In this document: positions 35,947-48,967 of the stretch, in pieces
Position numbering within the stretch: position 1 is the stretch's first letter
How the letters are laid out: every line of letters starts with the position of its first letter
Assembly (NCBI GenBank): GCA_023105745.1
Contig: JALGQZ010000009.1
Location: 30,978,107 to 31,042,106 of the forward strand
Source: Austropuccinia psidii
Lineage: Eukaryota > Basidiomycota > Pucciniomycetes > Pucciniales > Sphaerophragmiaceae
Direction of reading: 5' to 3'
Length of the DNA stretch: 64,000 bases
The notes under the pieces: generated by a model
Database searches by the model: none
Seen by the model: only the letters and a program-made list of their open reading frames with translations
Told to the model about the DNA's origin: nothing
Translations under genes and position numbers: made by a program

Positions 35947-37581
35947 ATGCTTCAACCACCCACTGAAGGTGAATATCAGACCCTTGGGCTTCTTTGGCAA
36001 CATGTGCATAATGTTGCTAGGGCTCAGGGGTATGTTGTATCCACCTTGAGGTCCAATATGACCCACAACCAAATTGAAATAGGTTGTGATAGGTTTGGGA
36101 CCCCAAATGCCAACAAAAGCCCCTCCAAAACAGTCACCTCAAGAAAGCTTGACTGTCCTTTTAGACTTTATGCCAGAAAATATGCCAAGAGTACCACTTG
36201 GACTCTTAAAGTCAAAAATCCTGAACGTAGCCATGATGCCACTGAAAATATCATGGCACATGCCGTTTTCAGGAAATTCAATGAGAAAGAAACATCCCAA
36301 ATTGCTCAAATCTCTGAATCACTGCTCATTCCAAGGCATATTCAGGCCCAATTATGCAGCCAGAGGGAGTCAGACAGGCTTGTAATCCTTCAAGACATTC
36401 ACAACCACGTCAAGAAAATCAAGAAAGACAAACTGCAAGGCAGAAGGCCCATTGATGCTCTTATTGACACTCTCAAAGAAGAAAATTTTGTTTGGTCCTC
36501 TGCAAGGGATTCTGAGGGACACTTTACCTCCTTGTTTTTCACTCACCCCCTGGCCATAAAACTCCTTAATGGCTTTCCTGATGTCATTCTTATGGATTTT
36601 ACTTATAAAGCCAATAAGTACAAAATGACCCTTTTTCATATTGTTGGATTCAGCTCAACCAATAAGACATTTTCTGGGGCTTTTTGTTTGATGAAGAATG
36701 AAACTGAACCCTCATATACTTGGGCATTAAATCAATACATAGAAAAGGTCCTCAAAAACACCAATCTTGTCCCCCCTCCAGTTATTGTTATTGACAGGGA
36801 TCTGGCCTTGAAAAACTCTCTCAAGAAGCTCTTCCCAGACTCCAAAGTCATTCTATGCATTTGGAACATCAATAAAGATGTATCTTCTCATTGCATGAAG
36901 AAAATTGGTCATGGTACAGATTTTGAAAATCTTATGGGCCTTTGGAATCAAGTAATATAATTTTATCTTTCACTTTAGTTCACTTTATTTCACTTTTTTT
37001 CTTATTTTTGTTTTTATTAATGACTTTGGGATTCATTTCTCAGGTTATGTATTCATCCACTGAAAAGTCTTTCAAAGACAACTGGAAGAAGATTCAAAAG
37101 CAAGTCAAAAATCCTGAAGTCTTTCAGTATTTGGAAAATACCTGGCTTCCTCTAAAGGAGTACTATGTGCAAGCCTGGACAAACAACCATTGCCACCTGG
37201 GTGTGGGCTTCACCTCCAGAATTGAAGGTGCCCATGCCATGGTGAAACTTTAGCTCCAAAAGTCCACTGGTACTCTCCTGGAGGTAGTTAGGGCTCTCCA
37301 CATGGCATTCAGAAAACAATTTATTGAAATTATCAACAGAATCTCCAAAGAAATGATTGTCCATGTCAAGAATTTTCCTCCACACATCTGTGCCCTCAAT
37401 GGCAAGGTGTCTCATTATGCTCTTCAGATTCAAAACCAAACTTCCTCCCAATGAAAAATGCACCAAAAAATACAACAATTATCAAGGCATTCCTTTCAAG
37501 TATAAGACCCAAAAGGCATTTTCCAAGCGCCAAAGGCTTGAAATATCAGACTTCCATCCTCAATGGAATTTGAATTTTCCT
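35947..37581 (+). pseudogene. MULE transposase
   Basis: Start ATG 35947 (MLQPPTEGEYQTLG). The N-terminus has a FAR1/WRKY-type DNA-binding region (CPFRLYARKYAKSTTWTLKV, then HDA). It is followed by the MULE catalytic core: DFTYKANKYKMTLFHIVGF (first Asp near residue 217), VIVIDRDLALKNSLKKLFP (second Asp near 283-285), and after a 92-nt intron (36952-37043) SRIEGAHAMVK with the third acidic residue. An in-frame TAG at 37251-37253 and a frameshift between about 37430 and 37460 break it. The tail in the shifted frame (KCTKKYNNYQGIPFKYK... then DFHPQW) is the usual zinc-binding end with one Cys replaced. A 74-nt intron (37582-37655) follows. Confidence 0.85.
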
Positions 37582-37655
37582 GTGAGGGTTTTTTAATTTC
37601 TTATTCTTCTTTTTTTTTTCTTATTAACTGATTTTATTTGTCATATTCTTCTCAG

Positions 37656-38312
37656 GCTGGTTTTCAAGGTGATGATCAAAGTGTTGAAAAAGGAAGAAAG
37701 AATGAAGCTATTGGGGAAGACCTTTTTCAAATACTAATGGCAGAAATCACCCCAATTATTCAACATTTTCAAGATGTTTTGACAGGAAAAGTCCCATTTG
37801 ATCAAATTCCCAAGAGTCAAGAGGATTATCAATATTATGAAGACCCTCTAGAATGCAAGAGTATCTGTGGAAGACCTCAAGGAGCCAAGAATAAAAACAA
37901 AAATCCAAACAAAAGAGAACCTTCAAGATTTGAAATTATTGAAAGTTAATCAAAGAGAAGAGGAAGACCCCCCTCGAAAGTGACCAGTACAACAACATCA
38001 AGATCACAGTCAAATGTCCCCTCTCCAATTATGGAAGTGGACTCATCTGAGGATTCTGAAGATTCTGAGGACTCATTAGCTAAATCCATCAGTTAATCAG
38101 ATTCACTAACCTCAGCCACTGAATTAAATAAATCAGAAGTAACCCTTAGAAGATCCAGAAGATTGTAAATTGGAATCAAAACCTCATAAAGAAAATCACA
38201 CAAGCCTGCCACCAGTTTGAAGATATATGATGCAATTGACTTGACCTGTGAGCATTGTCAAAGAAATTATCACACAAGTGATGAATGCTCCAAGCTGTTT
38301 GAAAGTTTCTGA
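37656..38312 (+). pseudogene. MULE linker with AT-hook and CCHC knuckle
   Basis: One frame with internal TAA codons (37947, and others near 38095, 38167 and 38188). It starts AGFQGDDQSVEKG after the intron, contains CGRPQGAKNK and the AT-hook-like KRRGRPPSK, an acidic SSEDSEDSEDS stretch, RRSRRL, and CEHCQRNYHTSDEC, which fits C-x2-C-x4-H-x4-C. These are DNA- or RNA-binding modules that probably sat between the transposase and OTU domains of one protein. Confidence 0.65.
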
Positions 38313-38397
38313 TTCTTTTGAATGTAAATTTCTCTTGTTTATTTTGATATTTATTCATTTTTTGACCTTCTTTTATCAGATAACTGGCTGAGAATAC

Positions 38398-39003
38398 TTG
38401 CCCAAGTTTATATTGAAATACACCTTCAAGGCCATCAATGTCCAGGGTGATGGAAACTGTGGCTACAGAACAGTATCACACTACATTTACAAGACTAAAG
38501 ATCAATGGGCTGATTTCAGAGGTGACTTGGCTAAAGAAATTCAACAAAATCAAGACCTTTATGAAGCCATGAACACCTTAATTCCCTCAGTATCCTCTTA
38601 TTTGGACAGAATTGAATGGTATGAAGATGTTGGCCAGGCTCCAAAAAGCAAGTGGATGTCCATGCCTGACATGGGGGATCCAATTGCAAATAAGTATAAA
38701 AGACCAATTTTCTTTTATTCCACAGTAAAATCTTTTTCTTTTTTCCCTTATTTCTGTCCTCCAAATGATAATCCCCCCATTTTCATCTGCTTCTTTGATA
38801 GCTGTGCTCATTTTGTTCCTTTGGACACAATCATTTAAAAAGTTTATCCAGTCCCTCCCATTACTGTGAATTGGGAGATTCATGCCCAACTACAAGCCCT
38901 GGGTTGGGCTGATAAATTTAAGAAACACAGAATGTTGTATTTGTCCAATGATCCTCCCCCCCCTCAGAAAAAACCCACTATTTTCGAGATTTATTCTGAT
39001 TGA
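38398..39003 (+). pseudogene. OTU-type cysteine protease domain of the MULE
   Basis: Reads INVQGDGNCGYRTVSHYIY, the D-G-N-C box of OTU deubiquitinases with the nucleophile Cys, and about 110 residues later CAHFVPLD, which supplies the catalytic His. A TAA at 38836-38838 is followed in frame by 54 more codons (ITVNWEIHAQLQALGWADKF...) to TGA at 39001. The segment opens without an ATG (acceptor-like TTATCAG upstream), so it is read as the 3' exon of the transposase gene. The role in transposition is unknown; OTU-bearing MULE-like proteins are known in fungi and plants. Confidence 0.8.
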
Positions 39004-39664
39004 TTGATTTTTGTATATACAATTTATGCCAATTATCCCCCTCCTCAGTCATATTTATTGCTTAAATCCCACCTCATTATCCTTTTTTATCAAACATGTG
39101 GAACTTTTGTACTTAGAAATAGTCATATTACAAACAAGGAAAAAAATCTGAAAAAATACACTTATTGCCCCTGCACTTGCTGTCCCACCAAAAAAATTCC
39201 CCAAAATCATGGGCTTCTGGTTCTTTATTTTCCAGATTAAACCCCTCAATTTAAAAACAAATGAAGGAAATTAATAAGTGGGAAGTTATGAAATTAAATT
39301 TTTAAAAATAGGCATACTACAATGACGGGGAAAGAAAATTTGAAAAAAAAACTCCTTTTTGCACCTTCACTTGTCCCACCAAAATAAATTCCCAAAATTA
39401 TGGGCTTCTGGTGCTTTATTCTTCAGATTTAACCCTTCATTTTTGAAAAAAAATAAGTAAATTCATAAGTGGGAAGATTTTAAATGAATTTTTGAAAAAA
39501 ATATGCCATTTTGGCATATTGGCCAAATTTGTAAAATTTGGCAAAAAAAAAATTGAAACAATTTGTGCATATTGACATTCCAAGTTGGGAAAAATATGGG
39601 AAAAAAAATTGAAAAAAATCCTCAGAACTGAGCCTGAGGAATTTTTTCTTGAAAAATAAGGTCA

Positions 39665-39749
39665 CTTACGTGTTTTTACCATAAATTGGTAAAAACATGT
39701 AAGTTTTGGGTAAAAACACATAAGGGCTTACATGTGTTTACCAACAACC
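39665..39749. repeat. MULE right subterminal repeats and terminal inverted repeat
   Basis: 39665-39703 is a hairpin (CTTACGTGTTTTTACC, ATAAATT, GGTAAAAACATGTAAG), almost the same as 35417-35456 at the left end and in the same orientation. The terminal 20 bp mirror the left end. Confidence 0.75.
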
Positions 39750-40279
39750 TATATATTTTGAGCCATAATTAAGCTAAATTTCATATTAAACTATAAAATC
39801 ATTCAAAAAGAATATTATCACAATTCTATACAACATCAAAGTTCATATATAGTAATGAAATGATCAAGATTCCTAACCAATACATAGCTTTGAGAAATTT
39901 GTAAGGGGTTGCAATTTGAATTAATAATTTCATTCCTTAGCTCATGTATTTCTGTTCCTGAAATGTGGAATACAATCTATTTTGTCATATACAAAGCTAA
40001 CTATTTGAAAATAACTTCCATCATCTCTATATAAATGTTCCTTCTTTGTGATAAATGGCAAATTTTCAGGAGCTTCAATGTAATAAACACATCACTTCTT
40101 GTGAATTTAAGAATAAAAATATCAATCTTTTAATACTCTGTGTGGATTCAAGTCTTTTTTCTAAATCTTAATTGGATTCAAATTGAAATTCAAATTAAAA
40201 TCTTAAATAGAAGCTCAACAAATTAAGTTCATGAAAGCTATTTACTCCCATTAGAGAAATGTACAACTGGAAAAATCTA

Positions 40280-41780
40280 ATAGATACCATTTAGATTATA
40301 AAAATGATGATTTAAAGGAATTTATTCATTTTCTCCAACTGATTCTGCTAACTATAGTAGAAAGTAATTTAATCTTATGGAAATGGGAATTCTAATGATG
40401 AATCAAATAATTTGTGAAAGAAAAAACTGATAAAATTAATGATTAACAAAATTCTCAATATAAAGAATGGAAATTGAATTGGATAATATGTGTAAAGGAA
40501 TACCTTGAAAGAATTTACTTTGTGTCAAAGAATAATATATTAATCTGGAATGGTGAGTAACTCATCATTAGAATCCATTAATACCGTTATATACTTATTA
40601 AAGTAGCTTATTTATCAGATTTTAAAACTGATTATGGATACTTTATTTAGAAATTAATACAATTGAGGTAGATTTAGTTCATTTCATGTTTTTAGTATCT
40701 ACTTATGGGATTATTTAAAGTGTATATTATGTTTTGTATTTTAATAGTTAATCAGAGAAGAGAAATTATTTTGTAAGATATTATTTTAGTTTCATAATTA
40801 TTCTGATTTTTTTTGGAAAACAAGCAATAATTAATGAAGCCAAAAAAAGGAAAATAGAAAGAACATATCACAAAATAATGGGTTTGATGATCTTATACTA
40901 TGATAGAATGGTGTTTGATTAGACTCACATTTGGGAAACTATCCTAAAAATTAATTAATTGATAGTTTTAATTGCTATATTTTGATTCATTTCTGGATCA
41001 AAAAATTCATAATTACCCTACTTATTGCCAAGAGCTACTAATTATATAGAATTTGGAACAATATTCATTGATTTGTAAAAAGGTTGATCAAAGTTTAATT
41101 AAGCTATACAAAACTCAATTCTCTCTAACGAATCTAATTAAATGTTTCATAAGAAAATATTTTCAAAAAAAAGTATAGTCAAATTTTAATAATAATGCCA
41201 CTTAACTCAAAGATTATATAAATTAACTCAAACTTACACTTGTATTTGTTCAATTGCTAAAGAAACCCCCAAATATTCCTTATTCCAACATGAGTTAACA
41301 TAAAAAATTAAGTATCTATTCGAATTGTTTATGGCAGAATAATTACCTATGGTTGAAGTAGCCAATTAATTTTTCTTGTTGACATTTTGAATTATTTCTC
41401 AACAGAAATACTTAATAAAGAGATATAATATTGGTAAATTCAATCAATTACCCCTTCCCCAGACTTTCTATTAGTGAATAACTGTAAGAATATTTTTAGT
41501 TAAACTTAATTGAATGTTTTGCAATTGATTTTTGAAAATAATCTCAAAATTTTGAATTAACTAACCCTGCCTGACCTCAATAAAACTTATAATATTAAAG
41601 ATCAGTTCATTATTTAATTAATTTTTTAAAAAACTATTAAATACAAGTTTTAATGATATACCTCTCTAGAAATTTATGAATTAGAATATAGAGTAAATGA
41701 GTTTTTGGAAGGAGGAATTGTGATTATATGTATTCCATCTATTTTTATATTAGTATTTGATAGTGAGCTCTTCTCTTGAA
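40280..41780 (+). repeat. ancient direct duplication, copy 1
   Basis: Several blocks recur in the same order about 2.4 kb downstream. Examples are GAGTAACTCATCATTAGAAT (40555) against GAGTATCTCATCATTGAAAA (42957), ATTAACTCAAAC (41222) against ATTAACTCAAAC (43629), and AACTAACCCTGCCTGACCTC (41559) against AACCAACCCTGGTTTCCCTC (43967). Divergence is high. It may be an old LTR pair or a tandem duplication. Confidence 0.5.
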
Positions 41781-42679
41781 GTTTTATTACTTTTTAATAT
41801 ATGTTTTTTGAATCGAATGCAATTAAATATTCAAATGACATAAAATATTTTTTGTTCATAATTAAGATATAATATATACTAAAATAAAGTATTAATTAAC
41901 TTCAAATTTTAATACATTAATGGCTTAAAATGGAAATTTCTATGGAATTCACTTACAATAGATAATTGGAGCCATAGTTAGGCCCGAATTATTATAAAAA
42001 CAGAAACTTGTTCAAAAAAATGGAAAATTTAGCTTCTATCTATCAAAAAAAACAATGGATAATGAAGAAAATACTTAAATTGCCAAGAGGAACATAATTT
42101 TAAGAAATTCCTACAGGGGTTCAATGAAGACAGAAAATTCCATTTTTAGCTAATTTAGGTATATTGATGAAATAAGCTATATAAGATTTTTATAATATAC
42201 AAAATGAACCACCAGGTGATAATTTCAATGCTAATTAGGTGAATTTTCCAGTTTTCTGGAAAATAGTGAATTTGATAAATATGCTTAGTATAACATCAAC
42301 ATGGCTTATTTTGAGGAAACTATCAATATTTTAAGAATTAGTATCAATAAATTTTAGTTTTAGAGAATCGATATTGACAATTAAGACTTTTACCTCAAGA
42401 TTCAATTTAAAAATCTTGGATTTTTTTATGCTTGTTACTGGAAGCCATTTTGATAATTTATTAGATGGAAATTACAATTGCGTCCAAAGTTTTAATTAAA
42501 AATAAATATAGAGCTCCAAAAAAATACATGTGTGAAAATAAATTAGTCCCATTATGGAAATATTTACCTAGGAAAAAGAAATAAACACAAATAAAATCAT
42601 CAAAATTATAACTCAAAGGAATAAAGTCATTTTTTTATTCTGAATACTGGAAATATATTGCAATTTTTCTTTTTTATAT

Positions 42680-44230
42680 CACCCTAAGTCAGGCAGGGTG
42701 ATTAGAAAGTCAATTTACATTAAGCCTCTCCAAACTATGTTAGTTACTATGATAGTAAGTAGTGTGAAGCTATAGAAATTTCTATTCTACTAATGAATCA
42801 AAAAAATATTTCTGAAGGAAAATATTAGGAATATAAACCATAAACAGATTTTTCAGTATAAACAATGTAAATTGAATGAAAGAATTTGTGATAAACAGAA
42901 ATAAACTCTCAGAATCTCTTTGATATCATGAGCTTAAAATATTTATAAGAAGTGGCGAGTATCTCATCATTGAAAATAATCAATTAAATTAGATATCTTA
43001 TTTTTTATTCATAAGCTTAGTTCTTCAAGTCTTCTAATCCATTGTTTCTTGACAAAATGCATGCCATCGAGGTAGCTTGAGGGAATTTTATTTGAGGATT
43101 GTTTTATTTTGAATTTCAAATTCTTATTTGGCTTTTTATTATCAATTATGAGAGAGAAATAATCATACAGAATTTTATTAATTTTTAAAGTTATTCTGAA
43201 AAGTGGATAATTTAAAATTCTAAATCTAATAATATTGAATTCAGAAAAAAGATTAAAGTAAAAGACACTAATCACCAGTTAATTGGTTTGGTAAGTTTAT
43301 ATAATAATATAATTTTGTTTAATTTAATGTCTGTTCAATATTTTATCATCAAGAATCAGTATATTATATTTTAAAAGGCACAATTTATTATTCTCTGTAT
43401 TCAATCAATTATAACTATATTACTTATTTCTAAGAGGTATGAGATATATAAAATTCGGAGCGATATATATTGATATTGAAAAAACGTTGCATAAAATCTT
43501 AGAGTAAATTTGTATAGAAATATATGATATTTGATTAATGGCATGGCAGAAATAATAATAAACTTTTTTAAAAAAAAACTATAATGAAGTTTAAATAATA
43601 GCCACCCTTAATGAACAGAACTTATGTATTAACTCAAACAAATAGTTTTATTTTTTAAATTATATAAAAAACCCAAAGAAACACCTCTTTTCTTTCAAGA
43701 ATCAGGTTAAATCAGAAATCAAATTCCTATTTACATTATAGATAAATTCATAATGGTTTGTGATAGAAGTAAGGATTTAATTACGCTTCTCAATTTTTCG
43801 CATTATTTAATAACAGAAATACACACTTAAGAAATGTAATATCCGTAGATCTAATGATAAATACCTGAGTTTCTATTAGTAAAAAATCTATAAGGACTCC
43901 TTTTAAGGAGATAAATTGAATTTATTTATGAAATTATCCATGTAGAAATTCACAAATTTTGGAAGAACCAACCCTGGTTTCCCTCAAAAAACCTTTTTGG
44001 AAGAAAAGTTTGCACATAATTGAACAAATGTCTAATATAAATAAGATGTATTTTTTTAGAAAAAAACATTATCTATGGGTTTAGATCATATATATAATTA
44101 AATAATTTCAAATTTTACTTAAAAATTGAATCACCTTTTGAAGTAGGAATTGTGGGTGTATATGTTCCATATATATCTCTAGAAATTTTTGATAGTATTC
44201 CTTTTGGAATTTTGTATTGGAATATTCCAC
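42680..44230 (+). repeat. ancient direct duplication, copy 2
   Basis: Partner of the 40.3-41.8 kb segment. GGAATTGTGGGTGTATATGT (44144) answers GGAATTGTGATTATATGTAT (41714), so the similarity continues past 44.1 kb. Confidence 0.5.
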
Positions 44231-47200
44231 TAATTTTTTTTTTTTTGAAGAGCCACATTCAAACTCATTTTGGTTTTGTATTTCTGTAGATGAAAATTAA
44301 AATTTCTCAAACAATACAACTCCAATTAACTCAACTAATATCTATTCTATTCTATGAGCCATATGATTTCCAATTATGAAAAAAGGGACTAAATATCTCA
44401 TATAAAGTATAAGCTCTGATGAAATAAAATGAAATTGAGGCTGTCAGCTTTAATATCAGACCTCTCTAAACCATTTATATTTCCATTTCCGTCATTTTCT
44501 AGAAAAATGGGAAATTTAATTAATTAAGTGTACACCTTTTGAAATACTTCTATTAAGAAACATGAAAATATATTGAGTGTAAATTTCATAACCAAATATG
44601 GTTTCTATTTTTTAAGTAATAATTTCAGGAGAAACAATTATATAAAACAAAATTCAAAAAATACAGGGTATGAGCTTATAGCTTAGGGAAACCCCACCAG
44701 TTTTTATGTTAATCTTACATTAATTCCAATTAGCATATAATATTTAGAAAAAGGATAGCTGTGTAAATATCTATATGATTATTAGTGTGAGAAACTGAAA
44801 TAAATCTAAATCAATTTTCTTTTGAGAAAGGGTTTCTTTAAGAAAAAAATCTTTCCTCATTACCAAAAGGGAACTATTTTGGGTAAAACATTCAACCCCC
44901 ACAATTCAGATTTTCCAAAGGATAAATTCAAGAAAAGTTAACTATCCACTTCTACTATATTCAAGGACTTTAATTTATTTATGTTATTTTTTATATTGTA
45001 ATTTAACCAAAAAAATTCACCTGGAAATTTTCGGAATATACTCTAAATGAATCAAAACTGTAACCAATTGAGAGATTGATATAGATAAAATTTGAGAGTT
45101 ATGAATAGTTCTTATTTAATTCAAACCAACATTTGGAGTTGAGAATATAGCTGAAGTTATATGTAGAAAAAATTGTTGAATTAATAACTATAAAGCTTGA
45201 GGATGATAATTTTCAAAATATAATGATAATTGAGCTCATTAAATTAATTCATTCCTGTGGATATTTAGCAAAAATACTATAGCATTTTAAATGTAAAAAC
45301 GAGATGTTGAATTTTATACTATATATAATGAGATATAAAGATTTATATTTTATTCTTTCATTGATACAAATTCAGTTGACTTTTTAGATTATAAGCTGTT
45401 TCATTTTCAGCCCAAAGTTAAAGCTTCTAATCTTTATTATAAATATATTATTATAATAATAATATTTTGATTAAATTTGAGGTATATTATTAAAATATAT
45501 GAATATTTTCTCATTTAATATGTGTTTTTCATTCATCAATTTAGATAGGCTCACAATATTATAGAAAGTTCTATTAAGGTTTATCTATTTATATTTATTC
45601 CATTTACTTTTTGCATATTTTATTTCTTGAAATATAAAGGAGTAAATATAATTCTGATTTAAAATAGTAAAGGTTATATTTTAGGATCCTGCTTACATTA
45701 ATATGTATTTATAGTAATATACTTGTATGAATTCATAGAAATATTTATTTTCTGAATTATTCAACAGTGAAAGATTTGAATATGGATCTTTCATTATGAA
45801 AATCATGTGGTTTTTCTGTCCTTAATGTTTTTTTAAGGTAAAATCATTGAGAAATTTTAATTCAAGGAGTATGAAGAGGAATAAATTCCTAAAATATAGT
45901 TTTTATACTTATCAATATAAAGAAATAGTGATAAAAAGGTTTATAATTTTCCAAAAGTACCCTACAATAGATATCTCATTCTTTGAAAGAGTTTTTACAG
46001 GAATAGTTCTTTTCTATTTATTGAGAAAATAACTGAAATAAATTAATATGAAAACAGAGTCTCTACAAAGCTTTCAAAAAATAAAAAATACACCTAAAAT
46101 TAATGAGAGTGAATATAACCTGTCTAATAAAGGTTAGAGTGATGAGAGATTCTTTAATTAAATTTTTGGGTGGTTCAATGGTAAAAATTATCCTTATAGT
46201 TTCAAAAATGAAAACAAAATATTTTTAACATGGTTAAAATTCCCAGAAGAATTGAAAACTTTCATATCCAAAAATTTCCTTTTTCAAAAATTAATAAATT
46301 CTCCAACCAGCTGTGAGAAAATATTGAAAATAGAAAAGCCATTTATGGCATTATTTAACCCTTATTTAAACCAGGAAAGGGCTGGTTTAGCCATTTTAGT
46401 GTTATAAACCAGCCATTAATACAGAAATAGCTGGTTATTAGTCTTCAGAGAGAATTTTGATTTGTGCAAAGAACTCTTGAAACAGCTCTTTTGGGTGGTT
46501 CTTAATTTCTTATGAGCAGTTTGATGCACTTGGAAACAGCTAAAACTAATCTTTTTGGAACCAAAAACTCATTGTAAATTGAGTCACAGACCCTGTGAGT
46601 CATATGCAGGAAAAAATAAGGGAAATTTTGAATGGAGTTTGAAGTTGAACACACAGATTACAGGATTTTTTTGGATTCTGGAACTCTTTGAGGCAATATT
46701 CCCTTTCCCCTCAAAATTTGATCTTACCAATTGTTTTTAATCATTTCCTGAAAAATATATTATAATAAAAATTTACATAATTAATTAAATTGTAAATTTA
46801 CATTAAATAAATTAAAATTTTGATTTATTCTATTTAAATTAAAGTTTACTTATGTGATACATGCACACATTTTGAAAAACTTAATGAAAATATCTCAATT
46901 ACTCGTATCTTCTAAATTACACAACACAACTCAATTTCAAAAAAAATGAAATTTTTGAAGCCACATTTGTTTCTAACTGAGTTAAATTCTGATTTTGCTC
47001 AAACATTAACTTAAGCTTATTTAAATTTAGATTACAAAATTTTACCCAGAGGTGACCCAAGGTACATTTATACGGGGAATCAAACAGGAAATAAATTTCA
47101 TATTTTTTTCAATTAGGACAAAATCATAGTAATATTTATACACTTTTTTTGAAAAAATATAAATTTTCAATTATTTTGATCAAATTTCATTTTTGTTTCA

Positions 47201-48967
47201 TTTTTATAAGAAAAATTTTAATTTTCATTTGTGCTTACTTCTATTTATTTTATGTAAAAAATTTTTTTCATTTATTTGTTTACTTCAATTTTACATTTTA
47301 AGGAAGAATAAATCATATCTAATAGTAATTTTTTGTTTTTAATGGCCTTTTGGATATATCAAAATACCTTTGGGAGCCACACAAGATCTCTTTGTGTAAA
47401 TTGAATGAAGTTTATCCCTTTTTAACCCTGATTTATTGTCTATATTAATAGGAAATACAAAAACTTATCATCAAATCCAAGGAACAGCTTAAATAAAACA
47501 AGATAATTATCCCGATTTTTGGAATTGTAAAACATATACTTTCAGATTTATCCACTTGGAATACGATTAAAATTTAATTTTTTGAAAAAAAACTACAATT
47601 TACATTCCAAAACCTAATTTAAGTAAACCTGAATCTCAAATAAAGCTTAAAAAATACCTCAATTGTGAACAAGGAGTCTTATTAATTTGATATTATCCAA
47701 ATTACCAAGCCTATCCATATTTTTCTATTAGAGCCATACATTTTAAAATGCAGTTTGAATATTAAAGAGTTTTAAAAAAATGTGTGATCTCCTTGAAAAA
47801 AATATCCAAATCCATCAAAAAATAGCCAAAAGAATATAATAATTGGATGGAACAATGAGGTGAATTGGCTTTAGACAGGGCCTTCATTGGAAATCAAGAT
47901 GTGTTTTTTGAAATAAAAGAAGTCTTATATATATTTATTTAGTAAGTAAAATTAATTATTAGTAAAATCAACCGAAATAATGAGGTAAAATAATAAATTA
48001 ATAAATAGCTTATTTATTCAAAATATCTATAAACTGAAATCTGAAAGTCGTGAATTGAACCAGTATTTCCAATTGTGGTCAAATGAATCAGCTCCCACTG
48101 AAGAAAGCTCATTAAAATTGTTTTAAGAATTAATAATAACAAAATATGTATTTCAATGGAAGGCCTTCATACATTTCATGATATGTATCCTTATAGTTTT
48201 CTTCTTCTTTTATTCAAAATGATTCATTCCAAGAAATTAAACTACTATTTTAGCCCACCATTCATGGAATTGATTTTACTGTAATTTTTAAATGAAATTA
48301 AAATGATGCAATTTGTTTTGAGAACCTCACAAATCTCATTTCAAATATGAAAAACCTAAAATTAATTGAGGAATAATCATCTGATTACCCATTTTTGGTC
48401 TAATATTCCAAAGAAACATGAATTGTTTGAGTTTGGTCTCAAGAATATGAAAAAAAAAACTGCACTAACAAAAATTATCACTATTCAAAATGGTCAGTAA
48501 GAATTTGCAAAAAAAAAATTCATTATCATTTTTTTACAAATTTTCTGCAGAAGAAAAACATTTTTTATCCAAAGAAATAAGTTTTCAACATACTTAAACA
48601 TATATTCTATAATAAGTTTAGTAAGTATCCAAATTTAAATTAATATTGTTTAAACTTGAAAGACTTTTACCAAGAATATTATTTTCAGTTTTTTATGAAT
48701 TTATCAATAATTTCTCTTGTAAAAGAATCATAAAAGATTAAAAATCTTTCTATCAATATAGTCATTTTTTTAATAAATTTTTTCATCAAAGATTATAATA
48801 AAAATATAATTAATCACAATATTTTCATTCAAAATTTAAAAATTAATAAATTTCCATAATCCTATTATACTAAAGTTATTTTTAATTATTAATTTTTTTA
48901 TTTATTCTTGAATCTTCAAAACAAAAATCTGTTTTTTTTCCAATAGTATATAATTCATTTGATTTCT

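Larger units (their letters stand above)
35371..39749 (+). mobile_element. Mutator-like element (MULE), 4,379 bp, with OTU domain
   Basis: Ends GGGTGTTGGTAAAAACATG (left) and, reverse-complemented, GGTTGTTGGTAAACACATG (right), flanked by an 8-bp duplication TATATATT at 35363-35370 and 39750-39757. The 8-9-bp duplication and the MULE-domain transposase identify the superfamily. One coding strand (plus) runs transposase, AT-hook, CCHC knuckle, then OTU protease. Several stops and at least one frameshift show it is inactive. Poly-pyrimidine and poly-C/A tracts fill 35560-35940 before the start codon. Confidence 0.9.
39758..48967. other. AT-rich repeat graveyard
   Basis: No gene is supported; short open frames (for example 43009-43275 minus and 45847-46032 plus) have no motifs. 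The stretch does hold an old direct duplication, listed separately. A patch at about 46360-46450 has alternating AACCAG/CTGGTT motifs that could be a MITE relic. Confidence 0.5.
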
